Below the pieces are notes generated by a model. The model did no database searches. It was not told the DNA's origin and saw nothing but the letters and a program-made list of their open reading frames with translations. This document shows, in pieces, positions 43,801 through 54,980 of a DNA stretch of 64,000 nt. A program made the translations under genes and the position numbers. Source of the DNA: Rhizopus arrhizus (lineage: Eukaryota; Mucoromycota; Mucoromycetes; Mucorales; Rhizopodaceae); NCBI GenBank assembly GCA_024220505.1, contig JAKZZE010000020.1:930001-994000 (forward strand), in the 5' to 3' direction. Within the stretch, counting starts at the first letter, position 1. Every line of letters begins with the position of its first letter.

Positions 43801-44721
43801 CATTTATCGCCGACTTTTTGCTTATTCTTGCCTTTGTCTGCGGTGGTTTCGTGGTCCACACAAATTCATACTAAAGTACAAAATACTTTTGATTCTCTTC
43901 TTGTTCAAGATGCTTTCTTCTATAATAATGGGCTTCTATGCTTGTCTCCTCGATCTTCCGACTCCCTTCCTATTGGTCGATATCGGATTCTGAAGCTTTT
44001 ACGTTGGATACAATCGGGTGATGTTATTCTCCTACCTTTTTTCGCGCGCCTGTGCTTACCATTGACATCGAATTCTGATTTCCAATCATTTGGACAGCCA
44101 TCTTTTGATAACTTCTGCCGATCTCTGGTAGAACCCGCTATTGATCAACAAACTTTAATAATCCTGCCAAAATACTTCCGCAAGAAGCGTTTAGATACAC
44201 TGGCTCATTCCATTTCTTCTTTTACAAACTCCTTGAGACCTGTCTCCTTCTGGAAACAGTTCTGGAATATGGACGTTCCTTTGGCTGTTCGCAACCCTTG
44301 GTATCGCCTCCTACACCAGAAACTACCAAGTGCAGCAGTCATTCATAAAATGATACCTGATCTTTGTGGATCTTCTTGCCGCCTATGTGCTTCTGTTGAT
44401 GTTATGGAAGATCCTGAACATTTTCTTTTTTTATGCCCCAAGAAGCTCACCATCTGGCGTTTGATTTGGCGTCAGTTTTTTGGTGTTATGGACGTCGAGC
44501 TGTCCGCTATTCGTAAAGCACTCTACAATCTGACCTTTCCTAGACAAAAACTTCGATTCATCCAAAATGACACTATTGTTGGTTGCACTTTTCTTGGGAT
44601 ATGGAAGGCACATTGGCGACTTACATTCGATGATGTTCCTTTTGATTCCAATATTGTTCATAACCAAATTTTGCTCATGATTGCGTCAATGCGATCGAAC
44701 GCACTGCACTCACTGGTATAA
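40814..44721 (+). CDS. LINE ORF2: EEP endonuclease plus reverse transcriptase, one frameshift
   Basis: Starts at ATG 40814. The APE-type endonuclease spans the first 250 or so codons (VALQEID, VIYAPASSS, MIIAGDFNYA, DFIYIS, SDH-like WTDHALL). The frame slips once in a T run (41216-41220), splitting the ORF at 41233 and 41281; one additional T would restore it. The RT has LLPKKGDLTSLKNWRPITL, NQSGFMK, LLCDQEKAYDRV, GRGLRQGDPISPLLFNL and the catalytic AYADDLLIF (about 42981-43008). A C-terminal Cys-His motif reads CRLCASVDVMEDPEHFLFLC. Catalytic residues appear intact. Functions are target cleavage and target-primed reverse transcription. Confidence 0.88.
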
Positions 44722-44856
44722 TACTCGTACATCTTCAAGTTGATTAATTTTCTTTTGTCTCTCTGAAGTCAAGAAGTTCACCGCTGTCTAACACGTGACT
44801 TTATTCATTTATTTATTTTAATAAAACTGGCTTTCTAGCCCCTACAAAAAAAAAAT

Positions 44857-44871
44857 ATATATAGGCGACAA
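44857..44871 (+). repeat. 3' target-site duplication of the L1-like element
   Basis: ATATATAGGCGACAA directly after the A tail. Confidence 0.9.
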
Positions 44872-45120
44872 GCATTTATTTTTAAAAATAGTGTATAGTG
44901 AGAAATATCTCTTTCCCTCTAAACATTTTTACCTTTGACCCATAAAGAGTTTTTAGTTTCTACTCATCTCTCAATCTGACCTAGGGGGAAATGATGAAAC
45001 AAAACACCATGCGTCCATTTGAAGTCTGATTTATTTGTAAATAAAGTAAATGTTCAAACATAGAGTAAAGAGTACTTTGATACTTTGTATATGAAAAGAA
45101 ATTCTTTTTATTTTCTTTTA

Positions 45121-45146
45121 CAAAAAAAAAAAAAAAAAAAAAAAAA
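45121..45146. repeat. poly(A) tract downstream of FAR1-like gene
   Basis: A run of about 26 A residues within the flank between the LINE and the FAR1-like gene. No target duplication seen. Confidence 0.8.
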
Positions 45147-45198
45147 ATCCTCTGCTGTCTCATTTCCTACTTGTTTGTTATACAAAAATAAGCTTTGT

Positions 45199-47037
45199 TT
45201 AATTAGGGCCACTAGATCTTCGAGATTGTTGCTGAACAAACTGATGTTGACGATTTCTTCCCATTTGGACAAATTGATTATAAGGAAAATTAGTTTGTGA
45301 TTGTGGCGGGTTGATAATCATTGAGTTTGAAGAATTAAAAGTCATGATGGGCTGTCTATTAGAATAGTATTGCGTTTTATCTAATTTATTTTGGTTAAGA
45401 TGTGACCATACAGAACATTATATAGCTTACTTTCATTATCTTCCAATGGCATAGGTGGAAATGTGCAAGGCACTGAACGAGGTATGGTATCAGATGGTAT
45501 ACCAACTACAAGTTGCTGCTGTTGCTGCTGCTGCTGTTGTTGCTGGCGTTGTTGTTGTTGATGATGATGGACAAATCCAAGATCGGATTGTATAAAAGTG
45601 GAATCGTAAATTTGTTCTTGATACATGGGTGGTGGTGTATTATATTGATGATTGTTTTGAATTGGCATAGAATTGGTAGTGTTGTTATAGAGTAAGTGAT
45701 TACTAGAAGGATTATGGACGGCTGTCATGGAAACATTTTGATCTTTTTGGGGGAAAATTAAGTTCTGCTGTGAGTTTGAGGGTGAAGAAGGACAAGATAG
45801 ACTGTCTAGCTCATCATCTAAAACATGTCTTGATAATTTTCTTGCGGGTGAACCCAGTTCCATTGTTTCGTCTTCCTCAGAGGCAAACCTGGATCTTCTT
45901 CTATTAGGTTTATTGTCATAGATAGCTCGTCTAATATCACCCATAGAATTTTGATTATACATTTTTATATGAAATGTATACTCGGGTATAGTCACTGCAA
46001 GGTATCCTTTGGGTAAAGATTCGAATGATTTTTTTGAACTAATGGCAATTTTTTTGGATATAGATTCAGAAGACTATCACTTATTAGTTAGCATAAAGAA
46101 ACTTTGTATTATGTTCTCTTACCTCTTTGCTGCTTTCTTTTTTAATTATGCAAGTTTCACTGTCTTCGTGTGATGGGAAAGGCAAAGGTAGATTCATTTC
46201 ATTTAGACTGGTATTTGAAAATCGACACGTATCTTCTAACAAGGCAACCAGTTTACTTTCCACATAATGAGACAAGTCTTCACTACCCGCATTCAACATA
46301 CACAGCTGAGCACTCAAGTTGACCAATCGAGTCGTTCGTGCCGCAGTATCCCTCTGTTTCATCTTTTGTCGTTCCTCTGACAGTCTATTGTAAAATCGTC
46401 TGTCATCCCAGCTGATTGTCGGATACTGTTCACGGACCTGCTGGCGTATCTCATGCGTTGGTAACCTTTGGCGGGCAAGGGCAAATATCATCTCGGATAC
46501 CTCACGGGGCCATTCTTTTTTGATTTCTTCTGGTTTCATCAACGAATGATTGTGAATAAAGGCATCAGCATTTTGAGATTTACGAAATTCCCACATCAAT
46601 TGACTGTTTTCGTACAGAACAATGCGCCACCGACACTCACATCGTTGACTGGGTCGGTTCCGTTGTGGATTAGCTTTGGGATTTCGATAAGAATCTGGTA
46701 ATCCTTCTCGAGAACAATAGACGTATATATTCTTTTAAATAATTAATACATGCACATAATATAATCTTTATTTAAACTTACCTTGTGTGTACTTTGTTCT
46801 TGCTTCACTGTAAACCCATAATTCGAACATAAATCTCGGCAATAAGCAATAGCTTCTACACTTGACTTGAATTGTTTAGATAATAATTCAGAGTAAAATG
46901 CATCCAACTATAGAAAAATAAATAAATAAAGGGCTAATCTGAGTATAGATTTTTTTTACTGAGTAATAAGGTTGATCTGGACTGTGATTTTGGATAGGAC
47001 TGCTGGTTGCGTCTAGTTGCCTTCTAGAGTTTGACAT
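45199..47037 (-). CDS. FAR1-like zinc-binding DNA-binding protein
   Basis: Five exons: 47037-46960, 46907-46782, 46731-46123, 46073-45412 and 45355-45199, giving 543 residues. After a short leader, residues about 30-130 have the FAR1/WRKY-GCM-like pattern: SVEAIAYCRDLCSNYGFTV, NIYVYCSREG, then CECRWRIVLYENS and FIHNHSL. This fold binds DNA and derives from MULE-type transposases; in fungi it is often domesticated as a transcription factor. A helical segment follows (EVSEMIFALARQRLPTHEIRQQV), as in FAR1-related proteins. The C-terminal half is Ser/Asn-rich with a Gln run (45506-45560). No transposase catalytic domain is present. The last exon was found by phase (GTATGG donor, TAATAG acceptor). 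Confidence 0.75.
45506..45560. repeat. glutamine-codon microsatellite
   Basis: TGC/TTG triplets (CAG/CAA on the minus strand) encoding about 14 Gln residues with one Arg interruption in the FAR1-like protein. Confidence 0.85.
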
Positions 47038-48023
47038 GGTTTGAATTAAAAAGAGATGAACTTGAAATTCCTAAAGATGTTGAAAGAAAGGGTCTGAAAT
47101 GTTTTGAAACTAGTGGTTTCTTTCTTTCTTTTTTTGTATGTTTGTCGGATTGCTTATAAAAGTTGTTCCTATTTCCTTTCCTTCTTCTTTGGATAATTAC
47201 AAAATAAGAAAAGCCAAAAAAAAAAAAAAAAGAAAATAATTTCAGGTACGGGATTCTAAATAAGTACGTGTATATATATGCGTTTATGTGATAAATACCA
47301 AGAAAAATAGAAAAGATGAAGAGAGAGAGAAAGGGGAAAAAAAAAAAAAAGAAAGAGAAAAAGGCTTTTTTTTTATCGTTTACAAGTCTTTCTTAAACTA
47401 TCAAGGAGAACCGATTGAAACAAGGCCAATGACAATCACCAGTGTTACGATGTCTTACAGCCTAAACTCACCCTTGGAAATAACTCATTGTCATCTCAAT
47501 CTTTTTTTTTTTTTTGAAATACCGTCATAGTAATATTGCTCCGTGCGCTATGTCCATCAACACTTTTCTTTATCCTTTTTCTTTCTCCCTTTTTTTTGTG
47601 TTCTTTAAATCCCATATGAAAAAGGAAGGCTTCTAGAAGACTCTGATTTTTTTATTGCCTTTTAATACCAATAGAAAATCGAGAAGAAGAAAAAAAAAAA
47701 ATGAAATTGATTAAAAAATAAACAAAAAGTTTTTTTTTAAAGAGGAGTAATTTTGTTTATTTCAACACAAGTTGTACAAATGACAGTAACTCATTGGGTT
47801 GTATATCTTGTACATTTTTACAACAAAGAATTTCTTTTTTTAGATCAAGAAGATTTAAAAAAGTTTTTCTTTTTTTTTCTTTACTTTACAAACATCTTTT
47901 CTCTCTTTTGTTGCTTTACTTTAGAAATGGAAGCGGTATATGACGGGGGCTGAAAAAGTCAATGCAACAAATGTAACACGAAAGCACTTACCAGCGATAA
48001 GTTATAAAATTTTAAAATTTTCT
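47038..48023. other. intergenic region between FAR1-like gene and MFS gene
   Basis: About 1 kb, rich in purine and pyrimidine runs (GAGAGAGAAAGGGG, T runs). It contains the promoter of the FAR1-like gene and the 3' flank of the MFS gene. Short open frames are low-complexity only. Confidence 0.5.
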
Positions 48024-50077
48024 TTATTTACAAGTTGTGTGATCAGAGAGAGGAATGCCTTGTTCGACAGTATTTATCTTGACCTCTTCTGGCCCAATAG
48101 CTCCATGACTGTCTTCAGTTAATGTTTGGTTAAAGTCCTTGTTGCGTTCTTCTTTACCAACAATAGCTATCATACAAAGTGAATAGAATATCTTTTTTCT
48201 TCTTCTTTTTCTTTTATTACCTGTGATTAAGAGACAAAAACAAACACAGCCCATGAAAATAGCTTGTGTTTTTCCATAGTCTGCAATTCTCTGACCTTCA
48301 GCATTTAATCTATAAGTGCCATCAGAATTATGTAGAGGATAACGTTCGCCAATTGTGGCTTCGATTTGACTTGATGCTGCACTAATCTGAGTATGATAAG
48401 TATCTTAATGAGTCACTGATATTTACTCTTTATTACCAGATTACCCAATTGATAAGCTAGACCAGGCATAAGACCACGGAAAGCATTGGGAGCAAGTTCA
48501 TTAATATGGGCAGGAATAACACCTAAAAATAGATATTAAGATACTTTAAGACTTACGTACTGTTCTCTTACCCCATGCGCCTTGAACAAAGAATTGCAAG
48601 ATAAATGCACCAAACTGCAGTGATGGTATGTTAGGGGCATATATCCACAGTGGAATAAAAGCGCCTGCACAAATTGCGCAAAGAGCCAAGACAAAGCGAC
48701 GACCCAAGAAGTTTGAAAAGTAACCAAAGAGTGTACCACCAATGATAGCACCCACATTCATAATCACACCTGTCACAGTCTGTTGACCAGTTGTGAATCT
48801 CATCTGAGAGAGAAGAAAAGTAGGATAGAGATCTTGGGATCCGTGCGAAAAGAAGTTCATGAAAGCCATCAAGATTACCATGTATACCATACGTAACCAG
48901 TGTAATCTGACGGCCGTCTTGAGTTCCTTCCAAATGGAACGACCCAGGATTTTACGTGCGTTTTTTTGACGTATGAATGTTTCTGATTCGGGTATCCAAA
49001 AACGCATGATCAAAGCAATCACTGCAAGCACCGCACCAGTCCAAAATAGGATACGCCAGGTTGAATTAGTTTCTGTGACAGCATAGTTGGCAAGTGTAGC
49101 TAATAGATAACCACTAGCATATCCTTGTTGATAAATACCAGAGAATAAACCTCTTGCTTCAATAGGAAGGCTTTCTAAAGCTAAACTGGCACCTAATCCC
49201 TACGTATATTCCTTTATTGAGTATGTTATAGTTAGTCATCTTTAATTATTTACCCATTCACCACCCATAGCAATACCAAAGATAGAACGAAGACCAATAA
49301 ATGTAGACAAGTTGGGTGCAAAGCCACTTCCCAAGTTAACAATCGCAAACAATAAAACATCACCCATAAGTGGCCATCGTCGACCAAATTTATCAGCTAA
49401 AGCACTATTAAAAGTAGTCAGTAAAATATTTTATTAGACTTTCTTTATTTACCCAAAAATAAGGGCACCCACAGGTCTTAACATCTGCGAATAAAGACAA
49501 AATACCTGAGTGAGATGAAGCAATATTACATAATTTATTTATTTACCAATGTAGTGGTTATAGCGCCTGAATAAAAAAAAAATTAAGAGAGGTTTATGAG
49601 TGAATGTGTTAAACTTACTTGTGACAGCAGAAGGTTCAACATCAAATGTTGCAGCTATTAAAGATGTAAGTTTAACTCCAAACCGATGCTATTTATCATT
49701 CTTGTTTACCAATTCTTGTTGCTGACAGAGAAACAGAAAAGAAATCAAAAGCGTCCAATGTCCAACCAAAGAAAGCTATAAAGAAAATTTTAATCAACAA
49801 CAGATGAGAGGAAATATCCACACAAACCTGCAAAAAATATAAAACGTTGCTTGTTTGTTAGATTAGTTAATAGATGCCATACATTAGGCGAATCTTCAGG
49901 TTTTGTATATATCGAATCCTTCAATCGAGCGAATAAACCCTTTTTATTATTTTTTTCTGTGTTAAATTCATCGTTGGATTCATTGACACTTAGAATTTCG
50001 TCTTGTCTTGCTTGATTTGTAACACTTTCTAATTGTTCTACTTCTGGCTTTGATCCTTTACGTGTATTAATGGACAT
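48024..50077 (-). CDS. Jen1-type monocarboxylate/H+ symporter (MFS)
   Basis: Ten exons on the minus strand (nine introns, about 45-65 nt), start ATG 50077, stop 48024. The N-terminus is cytosolic and acidic. TM1 begins [17 protein letters not shown]. The MFS loop motif [13 protein letters not shown] lies between TM2 and TM3. The carboxylate-transporter region shows [20 protein letters not shown] and [14 protein letters not shown], and a second-half [17 protein letters not shown]. These match Jen1/Pth2-type lactate and pyruvate permeases in the plasma membrane. In yeasts such genes are induced by lactate and repressed by glucose; nothing in the sequence shows this here. A T run sits about 160 bp upstream of the start. 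Exon borders in the middle are approximate. Confidence 0.85.
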
Positions 50078-50235
50078 GAATTAAACTTGAAGAAAAAAAA
50101 AAAAAAAGAGGCTATTGTTTCAAGCTTATTTATGTCTTTTTTTATCATCATTTTTTTTTTCTGATCTCTTACTTAATAAAAAACCCGCGATAAGATTTAC
50201 TAATGTAACATAGATTGTGTCATTCCCGCTTTTTT

Positions 50236-50239
<4 letters not shown>

Positions 50240-50274
<35 letters not shown>

Positions 50275-50275
50275 C
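50240..50275. promoter_or_regulatory. poly(T) tract between MFS and RRP6 genes
   Basis: A T run of about 36 nt, roughly 160 bp upstream of the MFS ATG (minus strand). It may act as a nucleosome-excluding promoter tract or be a neutral repeat. Confidence 0.5.
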
Positions 50276-50570
50276 TTCTGCCTAATGGAGAAGGGCATAG
50301 AAAAGTGTGGGGTAAGATGAGATAAGACGAGAAATAAAATAAAAAATTACATTCTTAATTTAACGTTAATAAACACCTTTTAAATGACTCTTTTATTTTC
50401 TCTTTAACAACTCTATTTCATGGGTTTTATTTTATTTTTTTATTTGCCATAAACAGAGAAATTGTCTGAAAAACAAAGAAAGATGGGGAAAAAAAGGTTG
50501 AAAAAGGGAAAAATTGTCCATTGCGGGAAAATGATGTTACGAGGGAAATAGAAGGAAAAGGGGAAAACTA

Positions 50571-52476
50571 TTACAAAAATGTACCAAATAAGGTAGATTT
50601 CTTCTTCTCCAATTTAGCACATGTTTCCAATCTAATCTTTTTAGCTAATGACAAGTCAAAGACAGAAGGATCCACATTTGAGACCTTTCTCTTCATATTT
50701 TGATTGGTTATAGTATTATTTATCACTTTGGATTTTTCAACTTGCTTTGTTTCTTTGACATCATCAGTTGTAGGAGGAGCCAAGAGAACATCCATTCTTG
50801 CTTTTTGAATGAGTAATCCAAGAGCTTGAGCATTCATTCGCACCAAAGGAGGACATGGATTACAAGCACCAATGACCCCACTTGAATCTGTTGGCATACG
50901 TTCAACAAGAGCAAATAACATGTGGTTTGGTAATACATAACGTACAGACTCATCTTCATCTCTGGCTATATGATCGCGCCAAGCATGAATTGCTTTGAAC
51001 ACAGCCAATTGTTGAGCGTTCATCGAATACTTCCATTTACTCAGCATATTTCTCCAGCCAAAAGGACCTAAACCGCCTTGAGCGTCATAGATGTCCTTGT
51101 CATATTTTTGAAGTGCTACTTCATTAGATCGTTGAAGACAATTTTGCATCAGATTTGCTCCATGAGAGGATGCGGACAAGAGTTCGTTACGAAGACAGTC
51201 ATAAATATACAATAAAAAGTGTGTATCCGCACGAGCATACATCAACATCTCTTGAGGTAAGGGTCGAATACGCCAATCAGCCAATTGATACTTCTTGTCC
51301 GCATCATAGTTACAATAACGTTTCAAAAGATAAGCCAAACCGTGATGAGGGAATTCGAGAACTTTTGTAGGAAAATAAGTATCAAAGAGATTGACAAGAT
51401 AAAGACCAAAATCACGCTGAAGCCAGATTACATCCGAATCGGCACCGTGCAACACTTTGACAATAGTTGGATCCGCAAAGTATTCATTCAATCTCCACAA
51501 CTTGTCACGTAACTCAAGTGTGTCAATAATGAAGTCTTGATTACGTGTACTCAATTGCATCAAACAGGTGAAACCTTGATAACTGCGATAGTTGTGATGT
51601 TCAAGATCGACTGCGATCTCTTCTACATCTTCAAGAGCTTTCATCATTTCCTCTAAACCAGCTTCAGTATCTACCCAAATATAACTCGTATTATCAAATG
51701 GCTCGTATTGTTTAGGTTCTCGTATTTGAAACATATTTTCAGGATATTCAACATGTTGAATTTCGTACGTGTAAGGATGAGGTAGTGACTTTTGAATACC
51801 ATTCTCGATCACAGGTGTGTCATCTAAAGGTACTTGAGCATGTGGTTTGTATTTTATCTTGCGTTCGAAAGGTGTCGAGTTTGAATTGTCTACTGGATCC
51901 TTGAATTTCATTTGAGGTCGAATCACCTTGTTGGCATGTAAGAATTTATACTCAGTGTTTTCCTATTGTTAAATTTGTAAGTGTTATTCTTTTTATTCTA
52001 TAGTTGTTATGAATACCTTGGTGATTTGTGTTACTTCTGGTGCTGCTTGCATTAATTCATCTTCATTCTTAATTTTACCCTTCAAGTGATCCAGGCAAAT
52101 ATCCTAGGTATTGTCATTAGATATCATACACTTTTTATTATAAATCTATATTTACTGCTTTGTCTAATAAACTATCACAAACATCAATCACACTTCCATA
52201 TCCTCTAACAACATCGTCTACATCTTCAAAACTTGTTGATGCCTCAATACCTGCATTCAAAGTACACTGTTCTAATAAACTATTACCCAAGTACAATGTA
52301 CTTGCTGTGGCTTGATCTAACTCTTTAGCAAATGAACGATCCAAAGATCGAAAATATCCTACATCGCCTACTGGAATACTATTCACAGCAGCAGTAGCTG
52401 ATACAAGTGATTTAAATAAAGAGGTTTGGTATCCTTTAAAATCTACAAGAGGATCAGGAATTTCTTCTACTGCCAT
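50571..52476 (-). CDS. RRP6: Rrp6, nuclear exosome 3'-5' exoribonuclease
   Basis: Exons 52476-52156, 52103-52017 and 51962-50571, giving 599 residues. The N-terminal PMC2NT region (FKSLVSATAAVNSIP, YFRSLDRSF), which binds the Rrp47 partner in yeast, leads into the DEDD-Y exonuclease. Catalytic signatures are IAVDLEHHNYRSYQG, VLHGADSDVIWLQRDFG and MLMYARADTHFLLYIYD. The HRDC domain follows (QLAVFKAIHAWRDHIARDEDE). The enzyme trims rRNA, snRNA and snoRNA precursors in the nucleus. The C-terminal tail is short compared with yeast or human proteins, ending after one basic segment. Splicing phases agree. Confidence 0.92.
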
Positions 52477-52490
52477 AATTCAATTAACAG

Positions 52491-52534
<44 letters not shown>

Positions 52535-52833
52535 AGGAGTTTTGTGACTGGCGGATAATTAAAATTCATCATAGGCAGCATGATAATGTAAAGAAGGAGA
52601 GAAAGTGAAGTGATGAAGAGCAAAAAGATGAAGAGAAAAGAAAATAAAGTAGCTTTTATTATAGAGTTATTAAAGTATAGAATAAGAATTAGACTGTTAT
52701 AATATTTTTTTATTTTTTTATTTCTGTGTATCAACTAAACATATGCATACCTCCTTAATATATGTTTGTATTTATATGAATTTTTATTCTTTCTTTTCTT
52801 CTTCTTCTTTCCTTTCTCTCAATTTTGTATAAA
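52477..52833. promoter_or_regulatory. divergent promoter of RRP6 and macro-like gene, with a poly(A) tract
   Basis: 357 bp between two divergent ATGs. A run of about 40 A residues (52491-52530) stands 14 bp upstream of the RRP6 ATG, within its expected 5' UTR or core promoter. Confidence 0.6.
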
Positions 52834-53334
52834 ATGACTTTTGAATTTGAAGAAAGACAAGGCAGTTTAATTGATTCTGTTATGCCAACAGATAGTATTG
52901 TACTTGTTATGACTGAAGATATGAAATTATTAAATAAAGGTAATCACAATCTATTCAATCAAATCATAGTTAACATAAAAAAGATATACGTTCAAGGTTA
53001 AGTCAACCACAACAACTTCAAAAAAAGAAAGTAGGACAAGTCGCAATTCATCAACATCAAAAGCGATTCATCTTTTATTTAATTACCAGACAAAAATCGT
53101 ACAACAAACCAACTTACGCTCAATTAGAAGCGTGTTTGATCGAACTAAGAAAAACGTGTGAGTCATACAATGTTCAAAGCTTAGCTTTACCTCGTGAGCT
53201 TGAAGAAGGTTTACAAGATAAATATGTGAAACAAGCTTTATTTGATGTTTTTCAAGGTATTATTATCGTGTATTAAACAAGTATTGATATTTGTAATAGG
53301 TTGGTCAGGTAAAATGGTGATGTATGGAGATTAA
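52834..53334 (+). CDS. degenerate macro-domain-like protein
   Basis: Exons 52834-52939, 52984-53256 and 53300-53334, giving about 137 residues. The middle (RFIFYLITRQKSYNKPTYAQLEACLIELRKTCESYNVQSLALPR) aligns by eye with the TARG1/Poa1 class of ADP-ribose-binding macro domains, including the K/P-T-Y segment and the SLALPR strand. The ligand loop that should follow (GCGLD-type) is replaced by ELEEGLQDK. The N-terminal GDLF-type motif is also altered (PTDSIVLVMTEDMKLL). It may have lost ADP-ribose hydrolase activity while keeping the fold. The family call is moderately sure; the loss is inferred. Confidence 0.5.
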
Positions 53335-53399
53335 AATTTTTGGGGGAGTTTTTTTTTTATTTTTTTCAATAAAGCTATCTTTTTTCTCTTTTACAACTA

Positions 53400-54899
53400 A
53401 TGTTATCAATAGAGAAAGAACCATTCTTACCTTCTATTTCGCCACCTTTGCAACCACAGCCAAAGAAATTGCGTTGTCTTAAAAAGAAATTGGCTGCGGT
53501 AAATCAAAATGTACTTTTTATGATAATAATATTCACATAACAAAGCTTGTATGCACTTTATTATTTACTATTAGCATTTATTTCTTTTTATGTCAAAGAC
53601 ATGAAGAATATGATTTTTCACATCTTAAAAAACACTGTAAACATATTCAGCCTATCCCAGCTGCTGAATATGCTGCTCGTCACCGTCGGCTATATGAAAC
53701 ACTCGTTCAGTTGGATAAAGAAGCCTTTGTTATGGAAGGTGGTGCAACCATGCGTTATTATTCCAACATTGACTGGGAATTGACCGAGCGTCCATTCTTG
53801 GTTGTCTTACGTCGACAAGAATCACTTCCAACAGGCATCAACATGACCATCATCACTCCTACATTTGAGTTTACCAAGGCCGCTGAACGTTTTAAAGAGG
53901 CTCGACTACCCAAAGAAATACAACCTACTTTTGTCTCTTGGGATGAACATAAATCTCCCTTTGAACCTATCAAATCGATTGTTCAAGAAGGCAGTCTCTT
54001 GGTCGAACCCACCACACGTTTATTCATCTTTCAAGGACTTGAAGAAGAGCATCTAAACGTTCAAATAGCACCCATCTCTATTCGCCAACTGAGAATGATC
54101 AAATCTCCTTCCGAGTTAAATATCTTGAGATGTGCAAATACAGTGACTGAAATGGCTATTAGAGCCGTTCGTCCTCACGTCAAGGTCGGCATGAGTGAGC
54201 AAGAACTCCAGGTAATCATGACAAAGGCCTTGACTGCAGCTGGCCTAAGTCAGACTTGGGTCTTGGCCTTGATCGATCAACATGCTGCCTTACCGCATGG
54301 TGACTCTAGTGAGAAGCAAGTAAAAGAAGACAGTGTTATCTTGATTGATACCGGCGGAGAACTCTTTGGTGAATACATAGACTGTATTCTAGACCATCTG
54401 TTTTATAACTAGCTTCTTCATAGGTTATCAATCAGATACGACAAGAACCTTCTTTTTGGGTCAAAAAGGATTTAATCAAACAGTTGAAGATGCTTGGTAT
54501 TTGGTAAAGAAAGCACAAAAAAATGTACTAGATCATTTGAAGGCGGGCATGACAGCCGCTCAAGTAGATCTCACCGCTCGCCATGTTATCGAAAATGGAG
54601 GTTACGGATCTTACTTTACACATCGATTGGGTCATGGCATTGGCTTAGAAATGCATGAAGAACCTTATATGAACAAGGGCAATACCGATCTGGTCTTGAG
54701 ACCTGGCATGACATTCAGTGTTGAGTAAGTTTGTATTTTTATATTAAAAAAAAGACATTTTAATTGTCGTATTTGTAGACCTGGAATTTACATTGTCAAT
54801 GAATTTGGTATTCGTTTAGAAGATATTGTAGTTGTCAATGAACAAGGCCAATTAGAATTGCTAACTAATGGATTGGCTCAAGATCCTTGGTCCCTTTAA
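53400..54899 (+). CDS. membrane-anchored M24 Xaa-Pro aminopeptidase/dipeptidase
   Basis: Exons 53400-53498, 53546-54368, 54424-54724 and 54779-54899. Using the acceptor at 53544-53545 gives a Lys/Arg-rich N-terminus (KKLRCLKKKLAA) followed by a hydrophobic segment (LVCTLLFTISIYFFL), a likely type II signal anchor. The catalytic M24 domain has the metal ligands in LIDTGGELFGYQSDTTRT (two Asp), HRLGHGIGLEMHEEP (His), SVEPGIY (Glu) and RLEDIVVV (Glu). It should cleave X-Pro bonds in peptides, probably in a secretory or vacuolar lumen given the anchor. The upstream creatinase_N-like half (MRYYSNIDWELTERPFLVVL) is present. The start is 65 bp after the preceding gene. Confidence 0.87.
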
Positions 54900-54980
54900 A
54901 TAAATGTGGCTTATTAGCATGTCATTTTCTCAGTGTTTGTGTTTATTTTTTTTTATTTTTTTTTTATTTTTTTTGATAAA

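Larger units (their letters stand above)
39298..44856 (+). mobile_element. near-intact L1-like non-LTR retrotransposon with target-site duplication
   Basis: The 15-mer ATATATAGGCGACAA flanks the element at 39283-39297 and 44857-44871. The element ends in CTAC plus ten A residues and carries two ORFs separated by 4 nt, ORF1 (39301-40809) and ORF2 (40814-44721), followed by a short 3' UTR. ORF1 starts only 3 nt inside the element, so a short piece of the 5' UTR may be missing. Base composition is GC-richer than its flanks, supporting recent arrival. Only three single-base slips break the ORFs, and all lie in homopolymers or doublets. Confidence 0.9.

Noticed and set aside
45513..45695. Plus-strand Leu-rich ORF
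   Set aside because: Antisense of the glutamine microsatellite in the FAR1-like gene.
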